Part shown: positions 56,452 through 64,000 of the stretch, one piece after another
Layout of the letters: each line of letters starts with the position of its first letter
Numbering within the stretch: the first letter of the stretch is position 1
NCBI GenBank assembly: GCA_937124585.1
Contig: CAKZKT010000130.1
Location: 1-64,000, forward strand
Reading direction: 5' to 3'
Length of the DNA stretch: 64,000 bases
From: an uncultured Anaerolineae bacterium
Lineage (GTDB): Bacteria; Chloroflexota; Anaerolineae; CG2-30-64-16
Made by a program: the position numbers and the translations under genes
The notes under the pieces: generated by a model
Told to the model about the DNA's origin: nothing
What the model saw: the letters and a program-made list of their open reading frames with translations, nothing else
Database searches by the model: none

Positions 56452-57585
56452 ATGCGTATCGCCCTGTTCACCGAAACCTTCCTCCCAAAGACGGACGGCG
56501 TCGTCAACACCCTCTGTCACGTGCTGGACCACCTGGCGCGCCGCGGGCACGCCAGCTTGCTCTTTGCCCCGGCCGGCGGCCCGGGGCGTTACGCGCAGAC
56601 GCCGGTGATCGGCCTGCCGGCCGTGCCGTTCCCGCTCTATCCGGAGCTCAAGCTCGTGCCGCCCACCGTGGACGTGAGTGACCGCCTGGCAGCCTTTGGC
56701 CCCGACCTGATCCACGTCTTCAACCCTGTGTCGCTGGGGGTCGCGGGCCTGCGCCACGCGCGCGAGCTGGGCATCCCGGTCGCAGCTTCCTACCAGACCG
56801 ACCTGCCCGGCTTTGCCGCGCGCTGGGGGTTGGGGCTCTTCAGCGATCTGTTGTGGGGCTACTTGCGCTGGGTGCATGACCAGGCCGACCTCAACTTCTG
56901 CCCATCGCGCTTCACATTGCGGGAATTGGCGCAGCGCGGTTTTCGCAACCTGCGCGTTTGGGGCCGCGGGGTGGACACGGAACGTTTTCATCCCTGCCAT
57001 GCCAGCGCCGACTGGCGAGCGCGCTTGACGGACGGCCACCCCGACGCGCCGCTGATCGTGGCCGTGAGCCGGATCGCGCCCGAAAAACGCCTGGCGATGT
57101 TGCGGCCGGTGATAGACGCGCTGTTGGGGGCGCGCCTGGCCATTATCGGCGACGGCCCGGGACGCTGGCTGCTGGAGGGCCAGTTTGCCGGCACGCCCAC
57201 CCTCTTCACCGGCTACCTGCGGGGAGCCGACCTGGCGGCCGCCTACGCCTCGGCCGATATCTTCGTCCTCACCGGCGCCAACGAGACGTTCGGCAACGTC
57301 GTGCTGGAGGCGATGGCTTCGGGCCTGCCCGTGGTGGTGCCCGACACCGGTGGCCAGATGGACCACGTGCAGCACGAGGTCAACGGCCTGATCTACAGGG
57401 CGGAGGACGGCGACGCTTTGACGGCGGCCGTGGCGCGGCTGGCCGCCGACCTGCCGCTGGCGCGACGCCTGGGCGCCGCAGGTCGGGCCTATGCAGAAAG
57501 GCAACGCTGGGACGTGATCCTGGACGGGCTGCTGACCGACTGGCAGGCGCTCATCCCGCCGCGGCGACTGGCTCTGGCAGCATAA
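56452..57585 (+). CDS. GT4 glycosyltransferase, MgtA/SqdX-like
   Basis: 377 residues opening MRIALFTETFLPKTDGVVNTL, the typical start of the MgtA/SqdX/DGDG-synthase-like group. The C-terminal half has GRGVDTERFHP, VAVSRIAPEKRL, LFTGYLRGADLAAAYASADIF and the EAMASGLPVVVPDTGGQ donor loop. Relatives glycosylate diacylglycerol or phosphatidylinositol and in several bacteria are induced by phosphate limitation. The preceding 11-bp repeats and neighbouring phosphorus genes fit that idea. Start ATG 56452 has AGTGAGGA upstream. Confidence 0.88.
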   Translation: MRIALFTETFLPKTDGVVNTLCHVLDHLARRGHASLLFAPAGGPGRYAQTPVIGLPAVPFPLYPELKLVPPTVDVSDRLAAFGPDLIHVFNPVSLGVAGLRHARELGIPVAASYQTDLPGFAARWGLGLFSDLLWGYLRWVHDQADLNFCPSRFTLRELAQRGFRNLRVWGRGVDTERFHPCHASADWRARLTDGHPDAPLIVAVSRIAPEKRLAMLRPVIDALLGARLAIIGDGPGRWLLEGQFAGTPTLFTGYLRGADLAAAYASADIFVLTGANETFGNVVLEAMASGLPVVVPDTGGQMDHVQHEVNGLIYRAEDGDALTAAVARLAADLPLARRLGAAGRAYAERQRWDVILDGLLTDWQALIPPRRLALAA

Positions 57586-57602
57586 GACAGAAAAGGAAAG
57601 TT

Positions 57603-58337
57603 ATGGGACGAGCAGACCTGCATCTTCACACCACTTACAGCGACGGCATGGGCACGGTCGAGGCGGTGCTGGAGGCCGCGCGACGTGCCGGGCTCGATGT
57701 TATTGCCATCACCGATCACGACACGCTGCAGGGCGCGCTGCGCGGCCGTGACCTCGGCCCGCGTTACGGCGTGGGCGTGATCCCCGGCTGCGAGATCACC
57801 ACGGCCGAGGGGCATCTGCTGGCCTACTGGATCGAGAAGCCCATCCCGCCGGGCTTGTCGTTGATCGAGACGCTGCTGCGCGTCGGGGACCAGGGCGGCC
57901 TGTGTGTTGCGGCGCATCCCACGGCCCAATGGGTGCCCAGCCTGGGCACCAAGGCCGTGTGGCGCGCACTACAACATCCTGAAGCGAGCCGCATCCTGGT
58001 CGGCATCGAGGTCCACAACATGGGGCTGCCGCGGCTGGTGAACAACCGGGGCGCACTGGCGCTCGGGCGGGCGACCGGCCTGGCGCAACTGGCGAACACC
58101 GACTCGCACATGTTGTGGACCATCGGGCTGTGCGCTACCGGCTTCCCGGGCGTTTCGCCGCAAGCCTTGCGCCGTTCGCTAGAGGAGCACACCTGCCAGC
58201 CGCTGATCGCCCCGCGACCGGGCGGTTTCGTTGCCAGCTGGCTCGTGCAGTCGCTGATCCGACGGTGGGGTGTCGGCTACTGGAATCCCCAGCCGGGCGC
58301 GCCCATCATCCTGCGTCATCTGAATGCTGTTAAATGA
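57603..58337 (+). CDS. PHP-domain metal-dependent phosphoesterase
   Basis: 244 residues: GRADLHLHTTYSDGMG, ITDHDTLQGAL, GCEITTAEGHLLAYW, AAHPTAQW and LANTDSHMLWTIG supply the clustered His/Asp metal ligands of the PHP family. The relatives include nucleotide phosphatases (YciV/RnaAM-type), but the substrate is unknown. It follows the glycosyltransferase by 17 bp with AAAAGGAAAG as ribosome site, so the pair is probably an operon. The ORF-track start lies inside the previous gene and is rejected. Confidence 0.9.
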   Translation: MGRADLHLHTTYSDGMGTVEAVLEAARRAGLDVIAITDHDTLQGALRGRDLGPRYGVGVIPGCEITTAEGHLLAYWIEKPIPPGLSLIETLLRVGDQGGLCVAAHPTAQWVPSLGTKAVWRALQHPEASRILVGIEVHNMGLPRLVNNRGALALGRATGLAQLANTDSHMLWTIGLCATGFPGVSPQALRRSLEEHTCQPLIAPRPGGFVASWLVQSLIRRWGVGYWNPQPGAPIILRHLNAVK

Positions 58338-58352
58338 GCGCCGAAGCCGGCG

Positions 58353-58493
58353 CTACAGGTCCAGGCAACGGCCGCGTCTAGGATCGAAGGCGCCGGCCCA
58401 GCCCGGCAGATCGCGCATGGCCCAGGTGGTCTGGAAGATCTCCAGGCGAGGGGGCCGGGTGCTGCCGTCCGAGGCGTGGGGTGATACGCTCAT
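58353..58493 (-). pseudogene. 46-codon fragment resembling the N-terminus of a sugar isomerase/epimerase-type protein
   Basis: An ORF shorter than the supplied track reads MSVSPHASDG then RPPRLEIFQTTWAMRDLPG and stops with TAG at 58353. The segment RLEIFQTTWAM is like the opening of TIM-barrel sugar phosphate isomerase/epimerase-like proteins. It starts next to the stop of the desaturase gene. With nothing of the family downstream, it is probably a truncated gene; the family guess is weak. Confidence 0.4.
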
Positions 58494-58494
58494 G

Positions 58495-59583
58495 CTAACC
58501 GACCTTCAGCAGCACCCTGCCATCGCGCTCGCGCGCCTCGTAGGTCTTCAGCGCGACCCGCGGGGGCGACCGCAGCACCGCGCCGGTGCGGATGTCGAAG
58601 CGGCCGTTGTGCTTGGGGCACTCGATGCACGCGCCCCGCAGGAAGCCTTCGCTCAGGTGCGCATTGCCGTGCGTGCATCTGTCATCGGACGCGAACAACT
58701 GGCCGATCCACGTGCGGTAGATCGCATAGGATTTGCCGCGATGTTCAAAGCGCAGCACTTCGCCCGGCAGCAGCAGGCTCAGGTTGCAGACTTCGACCCA
58801 CCCATCAGCATCCGGCGCGGCTTCAGAGACGATCACCTGGCTGGCCTGGCGCGTTTCCGATTGCGGTGGCGACGGAGGCAACGGTCGCTCAAAGTAATAA
58901 TTGGGGTCCTTTGCCACGCGCCGCAGGGTGGGGATGATCTCCCGATACGCCGCGATCAGCCCATTGTATGCAGGCGGCATGTAGGCCTTCACCAGCTCAT
59001 GCAGCTTCGGCAGGTTATAGTAGGGCACCATCGGGAACATGTGGTGCTCGATGTGGTACCCCATGTTCCAGTAGAGGTACCGGTTGATGGGGTTCATGTA
59101 GACGGTGCGCGTGTTCAGGCGGTGATCCAGCACGTTTTCCGCCAGCCCGGCATGTTGCGTCAGGCCGTAGACCACCATCAACCACGCCCCGTAGATGTTG
59201 GGCAGGCCGATGAACAGCAACGGGATGATGCTGCGCGTGGCGATCGCCAGGGCAATCACCCCCAGGTAGATCGCCAGATAGATGCGCGCCCGCAGGAACA
59301 GCTTGCCGGACTCCGTTTCGGGGATGAAGGTGCGCTCCTCCGCCGTCATCTTGCCGGCTGCATGGCGCAGCACGCTCCGGAAGTACTTGAAGAAGGTTGG
59401 CATGTTGAAAAACTTCAAGATCAAGCCCGGCACCGAGAGCGGCCGTTGCAAAGCGATCTCTGCATCGCGGCCGACGATGATGGTGTCGCTGTGATGCCGG
59501 GCATGGCTCCAGCGCCAGACCACCGCTTCACGCATGACCATGAAGGATGCGATTTCATTTCGCGTCCGCCAGGCCGCGCTCAA
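58495..59583 (-). pseudogene. Fatty acid desaturase-like protein fused to a C-terminal Rieske domain, 5'-truncated
   Basis: The 362-codon ORF begins (TTG) only a few residues before SFMVMREAVVWRWSHARHH, the second histidine box. NMGYHIEHHMFPMVPYY is the third box. The first box and first membrane helices that should precede it are missing; the frame is closed by a stop 50 bp upstream. Two membrane segments lie at about residues 100-145. From about residue 260 a Rieske [2Fe-2S] domain follows with CTHGNAHLSEGF and CIECPKHNGRFD (C-x-H ... C-x2-H). A desaturase or hydroxylase with its own electron carrier is implied. As it stands the di-iron site would be incomplete. Confidence 0.75.
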
Positions 59584-59734
59584 CGGCCAGACGCGACTTT
59601 TCGCCTACCAGGCTGTAATCGCGAATTGATCTCTGTGTTTGAACTCCTGTTGTCATGACACAGTCTCCCGACGATATTTTCCACTCCGACGCTGATCTGG
59701 CCCGCCCCTGGCCTGCGACATCAGGCTACATCAA

Positions 59735-59875
59735 ACAGAGGGGCAGGTGAAGTAGCTTTGTTGGGGATAGGCGGTTCAGCGGGCGTCGAAGCCGAACAGG
59801 TGCACCTGGTCGCCGCCCCAACTGGCGCGCGGGATGAGGCGCAGGCCGGCGGTTTCGGCCGTCAGCGGCACCTTC
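59735..59875. repeat. Copy A of a 140-bp duplicated segment
   Basis: From GGGGCAGGTGAAGTAGCTTTG to GGTTTCGGCCGTCAGCG the sequence repeats at 62455-62595 with roughly nine of ten bases identical. It covers the last codons of a cupin-like gene (here lost) and the 3' end of the FAD oxidoreductase. Confidence 0.9.
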
Positions 59876-61812
59876 ACCAGCCGCTGGTAATTGTTTTCCG
59901 TGCGATAGATTGTCTGCCATTGGCCCGCCGAATCGAGGATCTCCAGATCGAAGGCGCGCGTCATCATGTGCGGGATCTTTACATTGTAGCCACTGCGTGG
60001 ATAGCTACATGGCATCCGCTTCAGATTGTGCAGGTCGCTGTCGAATACCAGCCGCACCAGGTTGAGACGGGTCGGCGCGCCGAAATAGTAGGTCACCGAT
60101 TCGCCCAGCGGTGCCCACCAGCCGTTGTCCTCTTTGCCCAGCGACCGATCAATGCCGTTGCGCAGCGGTTCCGGATCGCCCACCGACGCGAATAGCTGCG
60201 CCTCCTGACAGATCTCCGGGATGGGGCGGCGCAGCCCCGGCAACCACGAATCGTCATCCATCAGCCGCTCTTGCAGCTCGCGCAGGTAGTGCTCGTAGAC
60301 TCCGCGTGGCGAGACGCCATGCGCTGCAGCTACGGCAGCCGCAGTGCCGGCTGCCTGGCCGAGCAGCGCGCAGGTGCCCATGACGCGTGTCGAGCTCAGT
60401 GCCATGTGGGTGGCCGAGATGTTGCGTCCGGCAAAAAATAGGTTGCCGATGTTGCGCGAATAGAGGCTGCGATATGGGATGCCGTAGGGTGACGGCGCTT
60501 TGTGGAAGATGGTCGGCTTGCCGGCGTAGTGGATGGCGTCGGGATGGTGATCGTCCATCGGCCAGCCGCCGTAGGCGACGATGTCTTCAAACGGGCCACC
60601 CGCCAGGATATCGTTTTGGGTCAGGATGTGATCGCCTACATAGCGGACGTTTTCGCGTTTGCCCGGCAGTGCGCCGATCCATTCCAGCTCCCAGCAATGG
60701 CCGCGGCCGTCCGGATGGTTCTTGATGTACGCCCAGACGCCATAGGCGATCTTGAGCAGCTCGTCGCGATTGGCCTCAGCATCGGCGATGGTGTCGCCTG
60801 CGCCGCCTACTTCCAGCCACCAGAAGTTGTGGCCCTCTGGCTTCATCGGCCGATGATTGTCCGGCTCGTTCATCAGCATCAGAAGACGACGGGCGGCGAT
60901 GGCGCCCATGGTCAAGAAGTCAACCCGTACAGTTGTGAGCGGCGGGTCGGTGTATCGGGCGATGTCGTAGTCGTAGAAGCCGGTCACGGCGACATCCTGC
61001 GGGATGCGCCGACCACTCTCCCGCAAGGCACTGATGCCGCCGATCGCCATTGTGTCCGCAGCATAGGCGATCGCGTCCACGTCAGGGACTTCTTTCAGCA
61101 GCTGGCGGGTTTGAGCATAGCCCGATCCGGCGTCGAAGTCGCCGCAGCTGACGCACAGCGTTTCGCCGCAGATCCCTGCGCGCGCCAGTGCCAGGAGAAA
61201 GCCCTTCTGTTTTTCTTCGCTGCTTGTGGTTGTGCAAGGGCCATTCACCAGAGCGATGCGACGACGCCCCTGTGCAATCAGGTGCGTGACGAGTTCCATC
61301 ATGCCGCCCAGATAATCGGCCATGATGCTATCTACTGGCAGGGGATGCACATGCGAACCGGCCACGATGAAGGGGAGTCGGTTTTGGCGCAACGCCTCGA
61401 GCAGATCGCGATTGACGACGCCGCCAACGAAAATGAGGCCGTGCACATCTGGTGCTTCGACATAGACTTGCGCCTCCTGAGGGTCCATGCGGGTCCGCTG
61501 CAATCGAACGACATAACCGTGCTGCTCGAGAATCGGTTGGGCGCTGGCATGGATCAGTCCCTCGATGCCGCCTCGAGTCAGCGCCTCCGATTCACGCACC
61601 GTGGCTTCGATCCGTAATAACAGCAAGACCGATTTGACGGTCTGTGCAGCGCGGCCAGTTGGCTTTTTGACGATGTAGCCCGACGCTTCGACCGCCTGCA
61701 TGACGGCCGTTCGTGTGGCCTCGTCTACATAGGGGTAATCGTTCAGGACGCGTGAGACGGTCGAGGCGGAGACGTTAGCTAGACGGGCGATCTGGCGAAT
61801 CGTAGGGCGCAT
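59776..61812 (-). CDS. Chimeric ORF: LacI-family regulator fused to the C-terminal part of an FAD-dependent oxidoreductase
   Basis: About 678 residues from ATG 61812. Residues 1-330 are a LacI regulator: RPTIRQIARLANVSASTVSRVL, HGLIFVGGVVNRDL, VAVTGFYDYDIARYTDPPLTTVR. After LLMLMNEPDNHRP the protein changes without a stop to a segment of the FAD_oxidored family: GHNFWWLEVGGAGDTIADAE, GKRENVRYVGDHILTQ, PYGIPYRSLYSRNIGNLFFAGRNIS, MGTCALLGQAAGTAAA, and a C-terminal beta domain. The oxidoreductase lacks its N-terminal GxGxxG dinucleotide domain and the regulator its last strand, so an in-frame deletion joined two genes. Whether the DNA-binding part still works is unknown. Confidence 0.85.
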   Translation of the reverse strand: MRPTIRQIARLANVSASTVSRVLNDYPYVDEATRTAVMQAVEASGYIVKKPTGRAAQTVKSVLLLLRIEATVRESEALTRGGIEGLIHASAQPILEQHGYVVRLQRTRMDPQEAQVYVEAPDVHGLIFVGGVVNRDLLEALRQNRLPFIVAGSHVHPLPVDSIMADYLGGMMELVTHLIAQGRRRIALVNGPCTTTSSEEKQKGFLLALARAGICGETLCVSCGDFDAGSGYAQTRQLLKEVPDVDAIAYAADTMAIGGISALRESGRRIPQDVAVTGFYDYDIARYTDPPLTTVRVDFLTMGAIAARRLLMLMNEPDNHRPMKPEGHNFWWLEVGGAGDTIADAEANRDELLKIAYGVWAYIKNHPDGRGHCWELEWIGALPGKRENVRYVGDHILTQNDILAGGPFEDIVAYGGWPMDDHHPDAIHYAGKPTIFHKAPSPYGIPYRSLYSRNIGNLFFAGRNISATHMALSSTRVMGTCALLGQAAGTAAAVAAAHGVSPRGVYEHYLRELQERLMDDDSWLPGLRRPIPEICQEAQLFASVGDPEPLRNGIDRSLGKEDNGWWAPLGESVTYYFGAPTRLNLVRLVFDSDLHNLKRMPCSYPRSGYNVKIPHMMTRAFDLEILDSAGQWQTIYRTENNYQRLVKVPLTAETAGLRLIPRASWGGDQVHLFGFDAR

Positions 61813-61839
61813 GACGGCCTCACCGTGGACTATGGATTT

Positions 61840-61887
61840 GCAACTTGTTGCTGACACGAATGTAGCATTGTTTCAAGCATGAGTCAA
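61840..61887 (-). promoter_or_regulatory. Promoter and probable operator of the chimeric LacI gene
   Basis: Minus-strand TTGACT (61887-61882), 17-bp spacer, TACATT (61864-61859). GCAAC-TT-GTTGC (61840-61851) lies at the expected start point, and a related TTGCAACA occurs at 61903. Autoregulation is plausible. Confidence 0.65.
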
Positions 61888-62137
61888 TAGATCGTCATCG
61901 AATTGCAACAAACATGAAACTAAAAGGATGGAGTCAGCGGGGGTCGTCGCCAGGCCCGGTGAGAACTGCGCCAGATCCTCGCATCGTCGCACAACGTGCT
62001 AGGAGAATGAGCCGTTTCCCCGTGCCCTCGCCGTCGCGAGACTTTGCAGAACATCTTGCACAGTGCCTGGCACTTCTGGCGGCGATTTTCAGGCAGGGGG
62101 CAGGTGCCACGTTGGGCCTCTCAGCCATCCGGTCCAT
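61888..62137. other. Intergenic region with a GTGCCTGGCAC half-element
   Basis: No gene is visible. GTGCCTGGCAC at 62063-62073, followed by TTCTGGCGGCGATTTTCAGG, is the right half of the dispersed palindrome; the left arm survives only as ACATCTTGCAC. Confidence 0.7.
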
Positions 62138-62167
62138 TTGACAGGCCTGGCCGATGCCCTCTATACT
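62138..62167 (+). promoter_or_regulatory. Promoter of the cupin gene
   Basis: TTGACA (62138-62143), 18-bp spacer, TATACT (62162-62167), 25 bp before the start codon. Confidence 0.75.
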
Positions 62168-62191
62168 CTCGGCAAACGCTGTGTGGAGGTC

Positions 62192-62489
62192 ATGGGTGAT
62201 TATCCATTGCGCTACCGTGCCGGAGACAAATGGTCGTCGCGGCTATCCGATTGGGGGGCAGCAGGGGCTGTTGCAGCATCTGGCGGTTCGGGTCACGACG
62301 CCCGCCAATCCGTTTCGGCCACACCGCCATGAGAGGGAGGAGATCTGGTACATTATCGAGGGTGCGGGGTTGGTGAGCCTCGACGGTGTGGAGCACGCCG
62401 TTGAGGCTGGCGATGTGATCATTTTGAAGCCGTGGGTGGAGCACGGGCTGCGCACAGAAGGGCAGGTGAAGTGGCTTTGTTTGGGCTGA
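62192..62489 (+). pseudogene. Small cupin protein with a frameshift in a run of six G
   Basis: From ATG 62192 (GGAGG upstream) the frame reads GDYPLRYRAGDKWSSRLSDWG and then loses homology. From GLLQHLAVRVTTPANPFRPHRHEREEIWYIIEG to the end, the cupin core continues in the next frame (the 111-aa ORF of the track). The shift falls at GGGGGG (62253-62258): five G would give one continuous protein of about 98 residues. The core has the cupin metal motif PHRHEREEIWYI and the second motif VEHGL. Function is probably sugar-related binding or isomerisation. This could be an indel error, a real pseudogene or a phase-variable tract. Confidence 0.8.
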
Positions 62490-62595
62490 GGCGGTTCAGC
62501 AGGTATCGAAGCCGAACAGGTGCACCCGGTCGCCGCCCCAACTGGCGCGCGGGATGAGGCGCAGGCCGGCGGTTTCGGCCGTCAGCGACACTTTT
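62455..62595. repeat. Copy B of the 140-bp duplicated segment
   Basis: Matches 59735-59875. It contains the true 3' end of the cupin gene followed by the 3' end of a second FAD oxidoreductase, of which only a remnant is left. Confidence 0.9.
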
Positions 62596-62639
62596 ATCGG
62601 TTGCACCTTGTGTGATGCGTTCATGATCCAGACCACCAT
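62496..62639 (-). pseudogene. C-terminal remnant of a second FAD oxidoreductase paralogue
   Basis: The minus frame ends VSLTAETAGLRLIPRASWGG then DRVHLFGFDTC and stop, almost the same as the end of the chimeric protein at 59776. Upstream of about 62604 the similarity stops, so only some 35 residues of the paralogue remain. Confidence 0.8.
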
Positions 62640-62699
62640 CCCCTGTTGCAGCCATCGACACGGCCGCAGCGACATCGTTTGTTACAGGAGAAGGTGCCC

Positions 62700-64000
62700 A
62701 TGATCGTGCTCTCTCTGACCGGGCCCTGGCGCTTCCGGCAGCTCGGCCACGACGAGTGGCTGCCCGCCAGCGTGCCTGGCGGAACCTACACCGACCTGCT
62801 GGCTGCCGGCCGCATCCCTGATCCGTTCGTGGGCATGAACGAAGCTGCTGTCGGCTGGGTGGCTGACCAGGACTGGGAATATCGCCGTGAATTCGTCGTC
62901 ACCGCTGACCTGCTGGCCCAGGAGCGGGTGACGCTGGTCTGCGCCGGGCTGGACACGCTGGCCGAGCTGACCCTGAACGGCCATCCACTCGGTACGACCG
63001 CCAACATGTTCCGCACCTATCGCTGGGAGGTTAAGCCGCTGCTCGTCGAGGGCATCAATACCCTGGCCATTGTCTTCCGTTCGCCGACGGCCTATGCGCG
63101 GCGACGATACGACGAACAGCCCTTGCCCGCCGGCATGAACCGCGGCGCGATGTATCTGCGCAAGGCCCAATGCCACTTCGGCTGGGATTGGGGGCCGGTC
63201 CTGCCGATCTGTGGCATCTGGCGCGACATCTACCTGGAGGCCACATCGGTCGCCAGGCTGGCCGACGTACGCCTGCGTCAGCGCCACGAGGCTGGCCGGG
63301 TTGAGATCGAGGCCGCGGTCACGCTGGAGCGCTTTTCCGACGCGCCCTGTCGGGTGGCGATCACGGTGCTCTCGCCTGCAGGCGAGATGGTCGGCCAGAC
63401 CATCGCCTTCCCGACCGGCGCCCAGGTGACCGTGCATCTCCCCATCCCAGACCCTCAGCTCTGGTGGCCGGCCGGTTACGGTGAGCAGCCGCTGTACAAA
63501 GTGGAGGTCGAGGTCCGGCCCGACGCCCGGCCACCTGCGCCAGCCGCCGATCTCCTCGCCTCGGCTTCTTATTCCATCGGCCTGCGCACGATCGAACTGC
63601 GTCGCGAACCCGATTCCTGGGGCCAGAGCTTCGCGTTCGTGGTCAATGGCGCGCCGATCTTCGCCCGCGGCGCGAACTGGATCCCGGCCGACGCGTTCCC
63701 GCCGCGCGTCTCGGCCGACCGGCTGGACGCGCTGATCCGCAGCGTCGCTGTGGCGAACATGAACATGCTGCGGGTGTGGGGCGGCGGTTATTACGAGAGC
63801 AACGCGTTCTACGATCTGTGCGATCGCTACGGCATCCTGGTCTGGCAGGATTTCATGTTCGCCTGTGCCGTCTACCCGCTGGATGAACCGGCTTTCATTG
63901 CAAACGTGCGCGAGGAGGTCGTGCAGACCGTGCGCCGTCTGCGCCATCATGCCTGTCTGGCGCTCTGGTGCGGCAACAACGAGATCGAGGTGATGTGGCC
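62700..64000 (+). CDS. Beta-mannosidase-like glycoside hydrolase family 2 protein (5' part, runs off the window)
   Basis: 433 codons are present from ATG 62700, with CAGGAGAAGG upstream; the ORF track misses it because no stop occurs before the window end. The GH2 sugar-binding domain has WLPASVPGGTYTDLLAAG and the beta-mannosidase hallmark KAQCHFGWDWGPVLPICGIWR. An immunoglobulin-like domain is followed by the start of the catalytic barrel: NGAPIFARGANWIPADAFP, NMLRVWGGGYYE, LVWQDFMFACAVYP and WCGNNEIE, whose Glu is the acid/base. The nucleophile lies beyond the window. It would release mannose from mannosides, fitting the carbohydrate genes just upstream. Confidence 0.93.
   Translation, partial: MIVLSLTGPWRFRQLGHDEWLPASVPGGTYTDLLAAGRIPDPFVGMNEAAVGWVADQDWEYRREFVVTADLLAQERVTLVCAGLDTLAELTLNGHPLGTTANMFRTYRWEVKPLLVEGINTLAIVFRSPTAYARRRYDEQPLPAGMNRGAMYLRKAQCHFGWDWGPVLPICGIWRDIYLEATSVARLADVRLRQRHEAGRVEIEAAVTLERFSDAPCRVAITVLSPAGEMVGQTIAFPTGAQVTVHLPIPDPQLWWPAGYGEQPLYKVEVEVRPDARPPAPAADLLASASYSIGLRTIELRREPDSWGQSFAFVVNGAPIFARGANWIPADAFPPRVSADRLDALIRSVAVANMNMLRVWGGGYYESNAFYDLCDRYGILVWQDFMFACAVYPLDEPAFIANVREEVVQTVRRLRHHACLALWCGNNEIEVMW

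Overview
The window looks like a chromosomal segment of a high-GC bacterium, most plausibly a Chloroflexota (Anaerolineae/Caldilineae-like) organism. This is an inference from style and content: GH4 and URO-D sugar clusters, a choice-of-anchor/phytase-type secreted protein ending in RLYLPLIVH, Ior/AOR metabolism, a large multi-amidase protein with no signal peptide, and dispersed GTGCCTGGCAC palindromes. No rRNA or other marker is present to settle it. Genes are dense, many overlap as ATGA or GTGA, and promoters are often near-perfect TTGACA/TATAAT types.

Layout. 0-1.5 kb: an amidohydrolase remnant, a YcxB-like protein and a PhnB-like protein. 1.5-8.8 kb (minus strand): the aromatic amino acid operon pheA (AroH-type mutase fused to the dehydratase)-aroF-tyrA-aroA-aroE-tyrS. 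It is preceded by a previously unlisted 36-codon leader peptide with four Phe and four Tyr codons in ten positions, followed by an intrinsic terminator, i.e. a ribosome-mediated attenuator. 8.9-16.5 kb: sugar catabolism (URO-D family, GH4, MFS, frameshifted ROK kinase, SDR, aldo-keto reductase). 16.5-25.9 kb: housekeeping (glnS, bfr, glycerate kinase, mobA, tRNA-Gly(CCC), lysS, greA with a structured leader, a glycosyltransferase, VanZ-like, scpA). 25.9-30 kb: a 1346-residue protein with a GH-A-like domain and three amidase domains, two of which have lost zinc ligands. 30-37.5 kb (minus): a coupled operon for 2-oxoacid/aldehyde oxidation (iorB, iorA, 4Fe-4S protein, tungsten AOR, ACT protein, paaK) with decayed livG/livF; paaK carries an in-frame TAA. 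37.5-40 kb: a LacI regulator and an Ino1-type inositol phosphate synthase that share an almost identical operator. 40-44.6 kb: a TPP riboswitch plus terminator controlling an unusual M28-fold protein and a YkoEDC-type ECF transporter.

44.7-58.3 kb can be read as a phosphorus-scavenging island: PAP2-like protein, SurE, phytase-like secreted protein, 2-aminoethylphosphonate transporter, PhnW, PhnX, an MgtA/SqdX-like lipid glycosyltransferase and a PHP phosphoesterase. Hexamers resembling TTAACA, repeated every 11 bp like PhoP boxes, stand upstream of its first genes and of the glycosyltransferase. 58.3-64 kb: a decayed carbohydrate region with a truncated desaturase-Rieske gene, a LacI regulator fused by deletion to the C-terminal part of an FAD oxidoreductase, a frameshifted cupin, a duplicated 140-bp segment and a GH2 beta-mannosidase running off the end.

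The strongest candidates for undescribed biology are the Phe/Tyr attenuator, the TPP-regulated M28-like protein lacking canonical catalytic residues, the Pho-like island and the GTGCCTGGCAC palindrome family. Several broken genes rest on single-base differences and could be assembly or sequencing errors.
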